Below, in pieces: positions 21,267-33,250 of a DNA stretch of 64,000 nt (position 1 is its first letter; the number at the start of each line of letters is the position of its first letter). The notes under the pieces were generated by a model, which was not told the origin of the DNA, ran no database searches, and saw nothing but the letters and a program-made list of their open reading frames with translations. The DNA comes from Anthoceros angustus (Eukaryota; Streptophyta; Anthocerotopsida; Anthocerotales; Anthocerotaceae): positions 1,539,124-1,603,123 of the forward strand of contig VJWM01000068.1 of assembly GCA_010909165.1 (NCBI GenBank). Reading direction: 5' to 3'. The translations under genes and the position numbers were made by a program.

Positions 21267-21610
21267 GTTGGGACATACTCGGGACAGCCCAATGTTCGAT
21301 GAGATAGCTAGGACATACTCGGGCGGCCTCGGTCCAGCTATACTCGGGGCAGTCCAGCTCGGCTATACTCGGGCGGCCTCGGTCCAGCTATACTCGGGGC
21401 AGTCCCATGGCAACAAGTATACTCGGGGCGGCCCCAACCTCAGCCATACTTGGGATGGTCCAGCTATACTCGGGGCAGTCATAGTCCCAACTCTAGCTTC
21501 TTTAGGTTCCAATCGGTCTATCACCTCCCAAACTGGACCCAACTATTGTTACCGATTGGGTCCCTCCGCTTTCTTTTGGTTTATCACTTCCCTCAAAGCG
21601 ATGTCGGAAT
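21267..21610. repeat. Block E, copy 2, with M and D fragments appended
   Basis: E units run to GCAGTCATAGTCCCAACTC (21476-21494). They then pass through CTCTAGCTTCTTTAGG of M, back into a short D piece (GGTCTATCACCTCCC to GGGTCCCTCCGC), then a BC piece, before A starts at about 21610. Confidence 0.75.
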
Positions 21611-22137
21611 GTAATCCAACAACTATACTTGGGATGGTCCCAGTAGAACACTCGGGACAAGCGATTAGGGATGGAGTGAGTGACCCTTCGGCCTTGAAGT
21701 GTTTGAGTGTCTTTGGCGGAATTGCTATAGTGCGTGAAGAGTGCAGATGGGATGGTTCTAGTGGCAATTTCACCTCTTTCTATGATAAGCTCGTCGGCAC
21801 TCTAAAACTCCTCCTCTTGTTGTGGTTAGAGGTAGCACGAAGAGCTCCCACTAATTGTCATGCGTGTTGTGACCAATGTCAAGGGACAAACTATAGGAGG
21901 AAGTAGGGTAATCTATACTCAAGAGAAAGACAGAGGAAGAGCCAAAGCACGACTTCCACCCCAACTACGTAGAGATACTAAGGAGAAGAAGTTGGGACGG
22001 AAGGTCCTTGTTCTTTGATGACACCAACTCAAGATCGACACCTTGTAGCCTGTAGAAATGATCACCACTAACAACACACAATAGTCGATTCTGTTTTAAA
22101 CTAAGCGGACACTTGAATCTGTAGGAGTCTAAGACTC

Positions 22138-22295
22138 AAGCATCTCCTTTGAATAAGTCATGTTTTACCTTAGGGAGGGCTTTAGTAAGCGGTCGGTGCA
22201 TTAGATCCGTGGGGATGTATTCAAAACAGATCGACTTAAAGCGCATCTCGGATGAAATGGTAATGAATCTCGATGTCCTTAATGCGTGCACCGGG
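22138..22295 (-). pseudogene. copia RNase H tail, antisense, A copy 3
   Basis: Same 50-residue tail as copy 2, with an AAACAGATCGAC variant in place of AAGAAGATCGAC. Confidence 0.72.
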
Positions 22296-23202
22296 ACTCA
22301 TGGCGCCGCGCGATTGTTGCGTCCGAGATTGTCGTGTCGTGTCGAGTGTCCTCTCCCAAGACTCGATGCCGAGTGGAGCGATAACAGAAGGTTCCACATA
22401 ACGTATAAAAATATGGTATATGGATTATATAAAATGGGTGTTACATAGGACTTTGAGCCTCCTTTGGCTTTGGCTTCTATGGATTGAGTATTTGAACTAA
22501 GTTTTCTAGCTAGTGACCATGAAGCGACTTCATGTCATCGTAATGACTTCGTCCGTCGTACCATATGGTGATGGTATGTGAGTCATTCTTGCACCTTCAC
22601 CGAGCTCATACCTCGCCCGAGCATGACACCGCCACAGCATGTGTCGCACCTTCAGCTCATACCTCGCCGAGAGCATGACACCGCCACAGCATGTGTCGCA
22701 CCTTCCACGTCGGTATCTTTGAAGCGATCGTCCAATGCTCACGCACTTGGGCACCACCGGCGCGCAACACGGCACACTCCACTTGACGACAACCTCACCG
22801 ATGAAAACACGAGGCACGCATGGAAGCTAACCCCTCACCATCCCTCCCTTCACAATTGTCCGCAAACCGGATCCTCTATATGAGAGGCGCCTCACGAACC
22901 GAGCCAAGCGAGGTCGCTTGCGCTTTCATCCACTAAAGTTGAGTATAAGGCCACAGCAGCATGTGTCGCACCTTCCACGTCGGTATCTTTGAAGCGATCG
23001 TCCAATGCTCACGCACTTGGGCACCACCGGCGACAACCTCACCGATGAAAACACGAGGCACGCATGGAAGCTAACCTCACCGATGAAAACACGAGGCACG
23101 CATGGAAGCTAACCCCTCACCATCCCTCCCTTCACAATTGTCCGCAAACCGGATCCTCTATATGAGAGGCGCCTCACGAACCGAGCCAAGAAGCGGTCGC
23201 TT

Positions 23203-23586
23203 GCGCTTTCATCCACTAAAGTTGAGTATAAGGCCACGACGCATGGAAGGAGTTAGAGTGGGAAAGGCAACTTTTGGAATGAATCCACTTACCTCAAAGT
23301 GCTCCCACTAAGCTTCTATGTGAAAGCATGTAGGCTATTGCCCTTTTTCCAATCCTTGGTTTCATGCAAGAACCAAGCACATTGAGCTAAACCACCATTA
23401 TATCCATGGCGTGTTGAAAGGGGCATTGTGAAAGTGGAATACATTAATCTTGATGAGAATCACTAATATTTTTACAAAGGGGCACCAAAGCCAAAGCATT
23501 TCAAGCATATGGCTGCCCTTGGGCTCGGAGTGTTCACTCGCCTATGTCGAGTTGATATCTACCTTGTTGTCGTGGCGGGCTGTTGA
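23203..23586 (+). pseudogene. copia RNase H tail, sense, A copy 3
   Basis: The second of two starts in this block (the first, at 22918-22957, is cut off by the back-jump). The GAATCACTAATATT form has lost bases relative to copy 2 (GAATACAGCTAATATT). Confidence 0.75.
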
Positions 23587-23712
23587 TTCTTATTGCCTCT
23601 AGGGCTCTGGAGCTGCTCGCCTTCTTCTGCTCAAAATGGCGTATTCATCATCGGTACTCTCAAGGATGAAGCTACTATGAAATCTAGGCGTGAGAGGTAT
23701 CGGACATATGGG

Positions 23713-25610
23713 TCATGTTTTAGGAGGTCATATCTTTTCTTTTCTTTTGTGATTTCTTGGTTGGGTTGTGGTGAAGGTTCTAGTCATTTTCGCTTTCTTT
23801 TGTGAGGATTTTGGTTGTTTTGTTTCTAGCCGTTCTTTGGGACGTTTTTCCTCTTTGTTTTGTTTTCCTTTGTTATTTTGGGTTGGGTTGTAGTTGAAGG
23901 TTCGGTCTCTTTTCGGATAATTTTGAGGGTTTTTGGTTGTTTTGTCTCTAGTTTCTTATTTTGGGAGGTTATCAATGCTATTTTCCAATTTTTGGGTTGG
24001 GTTGTAGCTTTAGGTTCCAATCTCTTTTGATTTTTGAGGGCTTTTGGTTCTCTTGTTTCTAGCTTCTTTAGGTTCCAATCTCTTTTCGGATTTTTGAGGG
24101 CTTTTGGTTCTCTTGTTTCTAGATTCTTTAGGTTCAATCTCTTTTCGGATTTTGTGAGGCTTTTGGTTCTCTTGTTTCTAGCTTCTTTTGGGAGGTTATT
24201 TCCTCTTTTGTTTATCTTTTCCTTTGTTATTTTGGGTTGGGTTGTGAAGGTTCAGTCTCTTTTGATTTTGTGAGGGCTTTTGGTTGTTTTGTTTTGTTTC
24301 TAGCTTCTTTTTGGGAGGTTATCATTGTTATTTTTTATTTTGGGTTGGGTTGTAGCTAAAGGTTCCAATCTCTTTTCGGATGTTTGTGGGGCTTTTGGTT
24401 CTCTTGTTTCTTGCTTTTTTTTGTGAGGTTATTTTTGTTATTGTTTTCCTTTTGGGTTGGATTGTAGTTGAAGGTCCAATCTCTTTTTTTTGTGAGGGCT
24501 TTTGGTTCTCTTGTATCTAGCTTCTTTAGGTTCCAATCTCTTTTTGGATTTTGTGAGGGCTTTTGGTTCTCTTGTTTCTAGATTCTTTAGGTTCCAATCT
24601 CTTTTCGGATTTTGTGAGGGCTTTTGGTTCTCTTGTTTCTAGCTTCTTTAGGTTCCAATCTCTTTTCGGATTTTGTGAGGGCTTTTGGTTCTCTTGTTTC
24701 TAGCTTCTTATTTTGGGAGGTTATCATTGTTATTTTTTATTTTTGGTTGGGTTGTGGTGAAGGTTCCAATCGGTCTTTAGATTTTGTGAGGTTTTTGATT
24801 GTTTTGTTTCTAGCTTCTTTTGGGAGGTTATTTTTATTGTTTTCCTTTTGGGTTGGATTGTAGTTGAAGGTTCAGTCACTTTTGGATTTTTGAGGGCTTT
24901 TGGTTCTCTTTTCAGATTTTGTGAGGGCTTTTGGTTGTTTTGTCTTTAGCTTCTTATTTTGGGAGGTTATCATTGTTATTTTTTATTTTGGGTTGGGTTG
25001 TAGCTAAAGGTTCCAATCTCTTTTCGGATGTTTGTGGGGCTTTTGGTTCTCTTGTTTCTAGCTTTTTTTTGTGAGGTTATTTTTGTTATTGTTTTCCTTT
25101 TGGGTTGGATTGTAGTTGAAGGTCCAATCTCTTTTGATTTTGTGAGGGCTTTTGGTTCTCTTGTATCTAGCTTCTTTAGGTTCCAATCTCTTTTTGGATT
25201 TTGTGAGGGCTTTTGGTTCTCTTGTTTCTACTTTAAGTTCCAATCTCTTTTCGGATTTTGTGAGGGCTTTTGGTTCTCTTGTTTAGCTTCTTTAGGTTCC
25301 AATCTCTTTTTGGATTTTGTGAGGGCTTTTGGTTCTCTTGTTTCTAGCTTCTTATTTTGGGAGGTTATCATTGTTATTTTTTATTTTTGGTTGGGTTGTA
25401 TGAAGGTTCCAATCGGTCTTTAGATTTTGTGAGGTTTTTGATTGTTTTGTTTCTAGCTTCTTTTGGGAGGTTATTTTTTATTTTTGTTTTCCTTTTGGGT
25501 TGGATTGTATGAAGGTTCAGTCACTTTTGGATTTTTGAGGGCCTTGAGTTTTGGGAGGTTATTTATTTTGCTTTCTTTTGTGATCTTTTGGTTGTTAGTG
25601 GATATCTTCC
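23713..25610. repeat. Block M, copy 3 (expanded)
   Basis: About 1.9 kb. The segment with GATTTTGTGAGG, GTCTTTAGCTTC and GGTTCCAATCTC (about 24255-24760) is repeated at about 24910-25420, which explains the greater length. 61-bp spacing was checked at 24560, 24621 and 24682. Confidence 0.85.
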
Positions 25611-25617
25611 ATTGCTT

Positions 25618-26270
25618 ATGATCATGAGGTATCTACGTGTGGTCCTCGTCTAATCAAAGCAATGGGAGTAGGCGAGACTTGGCCTCGAGCTTTGCAACTC
25701 TCGAGTTTCGGGACCGCCTCGGGAGGCGTCTCTCAACAAGTGCAAGAGCACTTGTTTTTGTCCCATGTTGGATTACATTCCACACATCTTTTAGCAAGCT
25801 TTCCCCATAAAAACAAGGAGATCCCTACATGTATATAGCGCCCAAGTCATATGGGGTCCCCAAAGCGCCGACCTCCCACCACATGAGGCTCAGCGTGCAC
25901 ACCTCACTTTTTGCACATCGGCAATAACCACGAGCTTCCCTCCATAAAGATGGGGCTCAACTAAAGTTGGGGCCCCACAATGCCAACCTCATATTCACAG
26001 TGCCCCACCACCCCTCGGCGCAAACTTTTGCTCCGCTTTCTTTTGGGTTTGTAGAAACCCTTCTAAATAACGCCTTAAGTGGGGCCCCTCGGACCGCCAA
26101 CCTTGACCCTGGTGCCCCACCACCCCAGGCCAAGGCCCCTCGAAATGCCAACCTCATATTCACAGTGCCCCAACACCCCGGTCGCTCTTCTCCTTGCTTT
26201 CCTTTTGGTTTATAACTTCCCTCAAGAAGGAGTGTCGCTTCCCTCAAAGCGATGTGTCGGAATGTAATCC
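25618..26270. repeat. Block BC, copy 3
   Basis: A single BC block that uses CAGCGTGCACACC in place of CAACGTGCACCACC. Confidence 0.75.
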
Positions 26271-26690
26271 AACATGGGTATGCTCACACAGATGGCAATT
26301 TCCAGCCAAAGTCGAAGAAATTTGAGGTGGAGACTTCATTTACTTGCGATGTCAAGCAGGAGATACCTTGACACGCTAGCGACGCATCTTTGCAAGTGAA
26401 GGAGGTTAGACCTAATGGGGTACTCTTTTTGGATTTTTGAGGGCCTTGACGATCGACAACATGAAGAATTGTCGGTCTATCACCTCCCAAACTGGACCCA
26501 ACTATTGTTACCGATTGGGTCCCTCCGCTTGATTACCCATGCCAAGTATGTAGGCCTCCGGATGATCTGAGGCGATGCCGTTTTGTGATCCGTGATGGTG
26601 GTTACCATGTGTTTTGCCTAAATCCACCACTAGTTGAGGTCCGGATCACTGTACAAGAAAACCAGCTAGCGGGCATAAACCATCCAGCTA
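26260..26690 (+). pseudogene. Block D, copy 3
   Basis: An M-like piece (TTTTTGGATTTTTGAGGGCC) replaces the usual text after GGGTACTCT at 26426-26446. The PHD-like end (DGGYHVFCLNPPLVEV) is readable from about 26593. The GTACAAGAAAACC tail leads directly to E. Confidence 0.5.
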
Positions 26691-26900
26691 CAGTATACTC
26701 GGGGCAGTCCAGCTATACTCGGGGCGATCATAGTCCCATGGCAACAAGTATACTCGGGACAGCCCCAACCTCAGCCATACTTGGGATGGTCCAGCTACAG
26801 TATACTCGGGGCGATCATAGTCCCAACTCTAGCTTCTGATCCAACTCTAGCTTCTGATCACGGTCCCCAACTCTAGCTTCTTTAGGTTCCAATCTCTTTT
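26685..26900. repeat. Block E, copy 3 (short)
   Basis: Only a few CTATACTCGGGGC units, then two CAACTCTAGCTTCTGATC repeats, joined to M text at CTCTAGCTTCTTTAGG. Confidence 0.75.
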
Positions 26901-27470
26901 GATTTTGTGAGGGCTTTTGGTTTATCACTTCCCTCAAAGCGATGTCGGAATGTAATCCAACAACTATACTTGGGATGGTCCCGTAGAGAACACTCGGGAC
27001 AAGCGATTAGGGATGGAGTAGTGACCCTTTCGGCCAAGTGTTTGAGTGTCTTTGGCGGAATTGCTATGGTGCGTGAAGAGTGCAGATGGGATGGTTCTAG
27101 TGGCAATTTCACCTCTTTCTATGATAAGCTCGTCGGCACTCTAAAACTCCTACTCTTGTTGTGGTTAGAGGTAGCGAAGAGCTCCCACTAATTGTCATGC
27201 GTGTTGTGACCAATGTCAAGGGACAAACTATAGGAGGAAGTAGGGGTAATCTATACTCAGAGAAAGACGAGGAAGAGCCAAGCACGACTTCCACCCCAAC
27301 TACGTAGAGATACTAAGGAAGAAGTTGGGACGGAAGGTCCTTGTTCTTTGATGACACCAACTCAAGATCGACACCTTGTAGCATGAAATGATCACCACAC
27401 TAACAACACACAATAGTCGATTCTGTTTTAAACTAAGCGGACACTTGAATCTTGTAGGAGTCTAAGACTC

Positions 27471-27620
27471 AAGCATCTCCTTTGAATAAGTCATGTTTTA
27501 CCTTAGGGAGGGCTTTAGTAAGCGGTCATGCATTAGATCCCGTGGGGATGTATTCAAAACAGATCGACTTAAAGCGCATCTCGGATGAAATGGTAATGAA
27601 TCTCGATGTCCTTAATGCGT
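27471..27620 (-). pseudogene. copia RNase H tail, antisense, A copy 4
   Basis: Same tail; the CGGTCATGCATTAG variant shifts the frame at the point corresponding to SNA in the SNAADLLTK-type motif. Confidence 0.7.
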
Positions 27621-28203
27621 GCACCGGGACTCATGGCGCCGCGATTGTTGCGTCCGAGATTGTCGTGTATGCGTGTCGAGTGTCCTCTCCCAAGACTCAC
27701 GATGCCGCGGTGGAGCGATAACTTAAGAAGGTTCCACATAGCGTATAAAAATATGGTATATGGATTATATAAAATGGTGTTACAAAGGACTTTGAGCCTC
27801 CTTTGGCTTTGGCTTCTATGGATTGAGTATTTGAACTAAGTTTTCTAGCTAGTGACCATGAAGCGACTTCATGTCATCGTAATGACTTCGTCCGTCGTAC
27901 CATATGGTGATGGTATGTGAGTCATTCTTGCACCTTCGAGCTCATACCTCGCCAGGCATGACACCGCCACAGCATGTGTCGCACCTTCCACGTCGATTAT
28001 CTTTGAAGCGATCGTCAATGCTCCGCACTTGGGCACCACCGGCCTGCAACACGGCACACTCCGACACCCCGGCCCGACAACCTCACCGATGAAAACACGA
28101 GGCACGCATGGAAGCTAACCCCTCACCATCCCTCCCTTCACAATTGTCCCGAACCCGGATCCTCTATGAGAGGCGCCTCACGAACCGAGCCAAGCGGTCG
28201 CTT

Positions 28204-28591
28204 GCGCTTTCATCCACTAAAGTTGAGTATAAGGCCACAGCGGGCGCATGGAAGGAGTTAGAGTGGGAAGGCAACTTTTGGAATGAATCCACTTACCTCA
28301 AAGTGCTCCCACTAAGCTTCTATGTGAAAGCATGTAGGCTATTGCCCTTTTTCCAATCCTTGGTTTCATGCAAGAACCAAGCACATTGAGCTAAACCACC
28401 ATTATATCCATGGCGTCATTGAAAGGGGCATTGTGAAAGTGGAATACATTAGTCTTGATGAGAATCTGACTAATATTTTTACAAAGGGCTGCCAAAGCCA
28501 AAGCATTTCAAGCATATGGCTGCCCTTGGGCTCAGTGTTCACTCGCCTCTGTCGAGTTGATATCTACCTTGTTGTCGTGGCGGGCTGTTGA
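28204..28591 (+). pseudogene. copia RNase H tail, sense, A copy 4
   Basis: LALSSTKVEYKATAGAWKEL is open within 28108-28389. The downstream GIVKVEYI part is in another frame. Confidence 0.78.
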
Positions 28592-28718
28592 TTCTTATTG
28601 CCTCTAGGGCTCTGGAGCTGCTCGCCTTCTTCTGCTCAAAATGGCGTATTCATCGGTACTCTCAAAGGATGAAGCTACACTATGAAATCTAGGCGTGAGA
28701 GGTATCGGACATATGGGT

Positions 28719-30087
28719 CATGTTTTGGGAGGTCATATCTTTTCTTTTCTTTTGTGATTTCTTGGTTGGGTTGTATTTGAAGGTTCTAGTTGTTTTCGCT
28801 TTCTTTTGTGAGGATTTTGGTTGTTTTGTTTTGTTTTGTTTTCCTTTGTTATTTTTGTGAGGATTTTGGTTGTTTTGTTTCTAACCGTTCTTTGGGACGT
28901 TTTTCCTCTTTGTTTTGTTTTCCTTTGTTATTTTGGGTTGGGTTGTAGTTGAAGGTTCGGTCTCTTTTCGGATAATTTTGAGGTTTTTGGTTGTTTTGTC
29001 TCTAGTTTCTTATTTTGGGAGGTTATCAATGCTATTTTCCAATTTTTGGGTTGGGTTGTAGCTTTAGGTTCCAATCTCTTTTGATTTTGTGAGGGCTTTT
29101 GGTTCTCTTGTTTCTAGCTTCTTTAGGTTCAATCTCTTTTGATTTTGTGAGGGCTTTTGGTTCTCTTGTTTCTAGCTTCTTTAGGTTCCAATCTCTTTTG
29201 GTTTTGTGAGGGCTTTTGGTTCTCTTGTTTCTAGATTCTTTAGGTTCCAATCTCTTTTGATTTTGTGAGGGCTTTTGGTTCTCTTGTTTCTCTTTTGGGA
29301 GGTTATTTCCTCTTTTGTTTATCTTTTCCTTTGTTATTTTGGGTTGGGTTGTATGAAGGTTCGAGTCTCTTTTATTTTTGTGAGGGCTTTTGGTTGTTTT
29401 GTCTTTAGCTTCTTATTTTGGGAGGTTATCATTGTTATTTTTATTTTGGGTTGGGTTGTAGCTAAAGGTTCCAATCTCTTTTCGGATGTTTGTGGGGGCT
29501 TTTGGTTCTCTTGTTTCTTGCTTTTTTTTGTGAGGTTATTTTGTTATTGTTTTCCTTTTGGGTTGGATTGTAGTTGAAGGGTCCAATCTCTTTTGATTTT
29601 GTGAGGGCTTTTGGTTCTCTTGTATCTAGCTTCTTTAGGTTCCAATCTCTTTTCGGATTTTGTGAGGCTTTTGGTTCTCTTGTTTCTAGCTTCTTTAGGT
29701 TCAATCTCTTTTATTTTTGTGAGGGCTTTTGGTTCTCTTGTTTCTAGCTTCTTTAGGTTCCAATCTCTTTTGGATTTTGTGAGGGCTTTTGGTTCTCTTG
29801 TTTCTAGCTTCTTATTTTGGGAGGTTATCATTGTTATTTTTATTATTTTTGGTTGGGTTGTGGTGAAGGTTCAATCGGTCTTTAGATTTTTGAGGTTTTT
29901 GATTGTTTTGTTTCTAGCTTCTTTTGGGAGGTTATTTTGTTATTGTTTTCCTTTTGGGTTGGATTGTGAAGGTTCAATCTCTTTTGGATTTTTGAGGGCC
30001 TTGACCGTTTTTGGTTCTAGTGTCTCTTTGGGAGGTTATTTATTTTGCTTTCTTTTGTGATCTTTTGGTTGTTAGTGGATATCTTCC
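28719..30087. repeat. Block M, copy 4
   Basis: It begins with an extra TTTGTGAGGATTTTGG loop (28808-28880). Regular 61-bp units are at about 29580-29815. Confidence 0.85.
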
Positions 30088-30096
30088 ATTGCTTAT

Positions 30097-30740
30097 GATC
30101 ATGAGATATCTCGTGTGGTCCTCGTCTAATCAAAGCAATGGGAGTAGGCAAGAGACTTGGCCTCGAGCTTTGCAACTCTCGAGTTTCAGGACCGCCTCGG
30201 AGGCGTCTCTCAACAAGTGCAAGAGCACTTGTTTTTGGTCCCATGTTGGATTACATTCCACACATCTTTTCGAGCAAGCTTTCCCCATAAAAACAAGGAG
30301 ATCCCTACATGTATATAGCGCCAAGTCATATTGGGTCCCCAAAGCGACCTCCCACCACATGAGGCTCAACGTGCACCACCTCACTTTTGCTGTCGGCAAT
30401 AACCACGAGCTTCCCTCCATAAAGATAGGGCTCAACTAAAGTTGGGGCCCCTCGAAAATGCCAAGCTCATATTCTGGTGCCCCACCACCTCGGCGCAAAC
30501 TTTTGCTCCGCTTTCTTTTGGGTTTGTAGAAACCCTTCTAAATAACAGCCTTAAGTGGGGCCCCTCAGCGCCAACCTTGACCCACGGTGCCCCACCACCC
30601 CAGGCCAAGGCCCCTCGAAAATGCCAACCTCATATTCACGGTGCCCCAACACCCCGGTCGCTCTTCTCCTTGCTTTCCTTTTGGTTTATAACTTCCCTCA
30701 GAAGGAGTGTCGCTTCCCTCAAAGCGATGTGTCGGAATGT
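30097..30740. repeat. Block BC, copy 4
   Basis: Complete BC block. CTCATATTCTGGTGCCCC (30465) replaces the usual CTCATATTCACGGTGCC. Confidence 0.75.
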
Positions 30741-31222
30741 AATCCAACATGGGTATGCTCACACACGGAATGGCAATTTCAGCCAAAGTCGAAGAAATTT
30801 GAGGTGGAGACTTCATTTACTTGCGGTGTCAAGCAGAGATACCTTGACACGCTAGCGACGCATCTTTGCAAGTGAAGGAGGTTAGACCTAATGGGGTACT
30901 CTTGCTACGGTGATGGGCGCCTGACGATCGACAACATGAAGAATTGTGCGGTCTATCACCTCCCAAACTGGACCCAACTATTGTTACCGATTGGGTCCCT
31001 CCGCTTGATTACCCATGCCAAGTATGTAGGCCTCCGGATGATCTGAGGCGATGCGTTTTGTGATCATGATGGTGGTTACCATGTGTTTTGCCTAAATCCA
31101 CCACTAGTTGAGGTCCGGATCACTTGTACAAGAAAACCAGCTAGCGGGCATAAACCATCGAGGCTTCAGCGGGGAGGCGGGGTGGAAGGCAGAGGACTCA
31201 TTTTTGCTACATGTTAGATGAC
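30735..31222 (+). pseudogene. Block D, copy 4
   Basis: The PHD-like region is broken at GATCTGAGGCGATGCGTTT, which removes the MPFC phase. THFCYMLDDSWDIL is encoded after the module, leading into E. Confidence 0.5.
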
Positions 31223-31770
31223 AGTTGGGACATACTCGGGGCGGCCCCAATGTTCGATGAGATAGCTAGGACATACTCGGGGCGGCCCCAACCTCGGTCC
31301 AGCTATACTCGGGGCGGCCCCAACCTCGGTCCAGCTATACTGGGGCAGTCCCATGGCAACAAGTATACTCGGGGCAGTCCCATGGCAACAAGTATACTCG
31401 GGGCGGCCCCAACCTCGGTCCAGCTATACTGGGGCAGTCCCATGGCAACAAGTATACTCGGGGCAGTCATAGTCCCAACTCTAGCTTCTGATCACGGTCC
31501 CCAACTCTAGCTTCTGATCACGGTCCCCAACTCTAGCTTCTGATCACGGTCCAGCTCGGCTATACTCGGGGCGGCCCCAACCTCGGTCCAGCTATACTCG
31601 GGGCAGTCCCATGGCAACAAGTATACTCGGGGCGGCCCCAACCTCGGCCATACTTGGGATGGTCCCAGTAGAGAACACTCGGGGCAGTCATAGTCCCAAC
31701 TCTAGCTTCTGATCACGGTCCAGCTCTGACTTTAGTCGGGGCCCCTCGGCGCAAACTTTTGCTGTCGGCA
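31215..31770. repeat. Block E, copy 4 (long, regular)
   Basis: Regular alternation of 32-bp units (TACTCGGGGCGGCCCC + AACCTCGGTCCAGCTA) and 29-bp units (TACTCGGGGCAGTCCCATGG + CAACAAGTA). Three tandem 25/26-bp units of CCCAACTCTAGCTTCTGATC + ACGGT follow at 31464-31545. Nearly identical to 33245-33780. Confidence 0.85.
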
Positions 31771-32085
31771 ACAACTATACTTGGGATGGTCCCGGTAGAA
31801 CACTCGGGACACCGAGTTAGGGATGGAGTGGTGACCCTTCGGCCAAGTGTTTGAGTGTCTTTGGCTGGAATTGCTATGGTGCGTGAAGAGTGGTGCGGAT
31901 GGGATGGTTCTAGTGGCAATTTCACCTCTTTCTATGATAAGCTCGTCGGCACTCTAAAACTCCTACTCTTGTTGTGGTTAGAGGTAGCACGAAGAGCTCC
32001 CACTAATTCATGCGTGTTGTGACCAATGTCAAGGGACAAACTATAGGAGGAAGTAGGGGTAATCTATGCTCAAGAGAAAGACGAA
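31771..32085. repeat. Block A fragment, copy 4b
   Basis: Only the first 300 bp of A are present, cut at AGAAAGACGAAG, where the text switches to D (GAAGAAATTTGGTGGAG). Confidence 0.75.
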
Positions 32086-32290
32086 GAAATTTGGTGGAGA
32101 CTTCATTTACTTGCGATGTCAAGCAGAGATACCTTGACACGCTAGCGACGCATCTTTGCAAGTGAAGGAGGTTAGACCTAATGGGGTACTCTTGCTACGG
32201 TGATGGGCCTGACGATCGACAACATGAAGAATTGTGCGGTCTATCACCTCCCAAACTGGACCCAACTATTGTTACCGGTGATTGGGTCCC
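32086..32290 (+). pseudogene. Block D fragment, copy 4b
   Basis: D text from GAAATTTGGTGG to GATTGGGTCCC, where it switches to BC. The PHD-like part is absent. Confidence 0.6.
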
Positions 32291-32770
32291 CAAAGCGACC
32301 TCCCACCACATGAGGCTCAGCGTGCACCGGGACTCATTTTTGCTTTCTTTTGTGATCTTTTGGTTTATAACTTCCCTCAGAAGGAGTGTCGCTTCCCTCC
32401 ATAAAGATAGGGCTCAACTAAAGTTGGGGCCCAATGTTCGATGAGATAGCTAGGACATACTCGGGGCGGCCCCAACCTCATATTCTGGTGCCCCACCACC
32501 CCTCGGCGCAAACTTTTGCTCCGCTTTCTTTTGGTTGTAGAAACCCTTCTAAATAACAGCATATGGCTGCCCTTGGGCTCGGAGTGTCCTCTCCCAAGAC
32601 TCGATGCCAACCTCACCGATGAAAACACGAGGCACGCATGGAAGCTAACCCCTCACCATCCCTCCCTTCACAGTGCCCCAACACCCCGGTCGCTCTTCTC
32701 CTTTGCTTTCCTTTTGGTTTATAACTTCCCTCAGAAGGAGTGTCGCTTCCCTCAAAGCGATGTGTCGGAA
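32281..32770. repeat. Chain of short block fragments
   Basis: BC, A, D, M-end, BC, BC and E pieces follow one another within 180 bp (32281-32460). Then come BC, the RNase H end of A (ATATGGCTGCCCTTGGGCTC), other A pieces and BC again. Every join lies on a word shared by the two sources. Confidence 0.8.
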
Positions 32771-33250
32771 TGTAATCCAACATGGGTATGCTCACACGGA
32801 ATGGCAATTTCAGCCAAAGTCGAAGAAATTTCGGTGGAGACTTCATTTACTTGCGATGTCAAGCAGGAGATACCGACACCGCTAGCATAGCGCATCTTTG
32901 CAAGTGAAGGAGGTTAGACCTAATGGGGTACTCTTGCTGATGATGGGCCTGACGATCGACAACATGAAGAATTGTCGGTCTATCACCTCCCAAACTGGAC
33001 CCAACTATTGTTACCGATTGGGTCCCTCCGCTTGATTACCCATGCCAAGTATGTAGGCCTCCGGATGATCTGGTGATGCGTTTTGTGATCACATGATGGT
33101 GGTTACCATGTGTTTTGCCTAAATCCACCACTAGTTGAGGTCCGGATCACTTGTACAAGAAAACCAGCTAGCGGGCATAAACCATCGAGGCTTCAGCGGG
33201 GAGGCGGGGTGGAGAGGCAGAGGACTCATTTTTGCTACATGTTAGATGAC
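32771..33250 (+). pseudogene. Block D, copy 4c
   Basis: Nearly identical to copy 4 (30740-31222), offset by about 2.03 kb. The PHD-like part shares GATGATCTG...ATGCGTTTTGTG damage but has lost GAGGC to GT. Confidence 0.5.

Larger units (their letters stand above)
21611..23712. repeat. Block A, copy 3, with internal back-jumps
   Basis: CTCATACCTCGCC...TGTCGCACCTTC occurs twice in succession (22607-22693). At 22950 the text jumps from the RNase H start back to GCATGTGTCGCACC over the shared word GCCACAGC. A further short repeat of ACCTCACCGATGAAAACACG is at 23036-23090. Confidence 0.78.
26960..28718. repeat. Block A, copy 4
   Basis: Complete A block preceded by a short M/BC join (26885-26960). 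GAAGGTTCCACATAGCG and GGTGTTACAAAGGAC are copy-specific variants. Confidence 0.78.

Noticed and set aside
24034-24273. Long open frames in M blocks (for example repeated KKLETREPKALTKS on the minus strand and FGSLVSSFFRFQSLF on the plus strand)
   Set aside because: The unit is 61 bp, not a multiple of three, so the repeated peptides arise in all frames by chance. No start, domain or conserved frame between M copies.
31464-31560. CRISPR-like appearance of the 25-bp repeats in block E
   Set aside because: Units are directly adjacent or separated by 0-1 base; there are no unique spacers, and the surroundings are plant retroelements.
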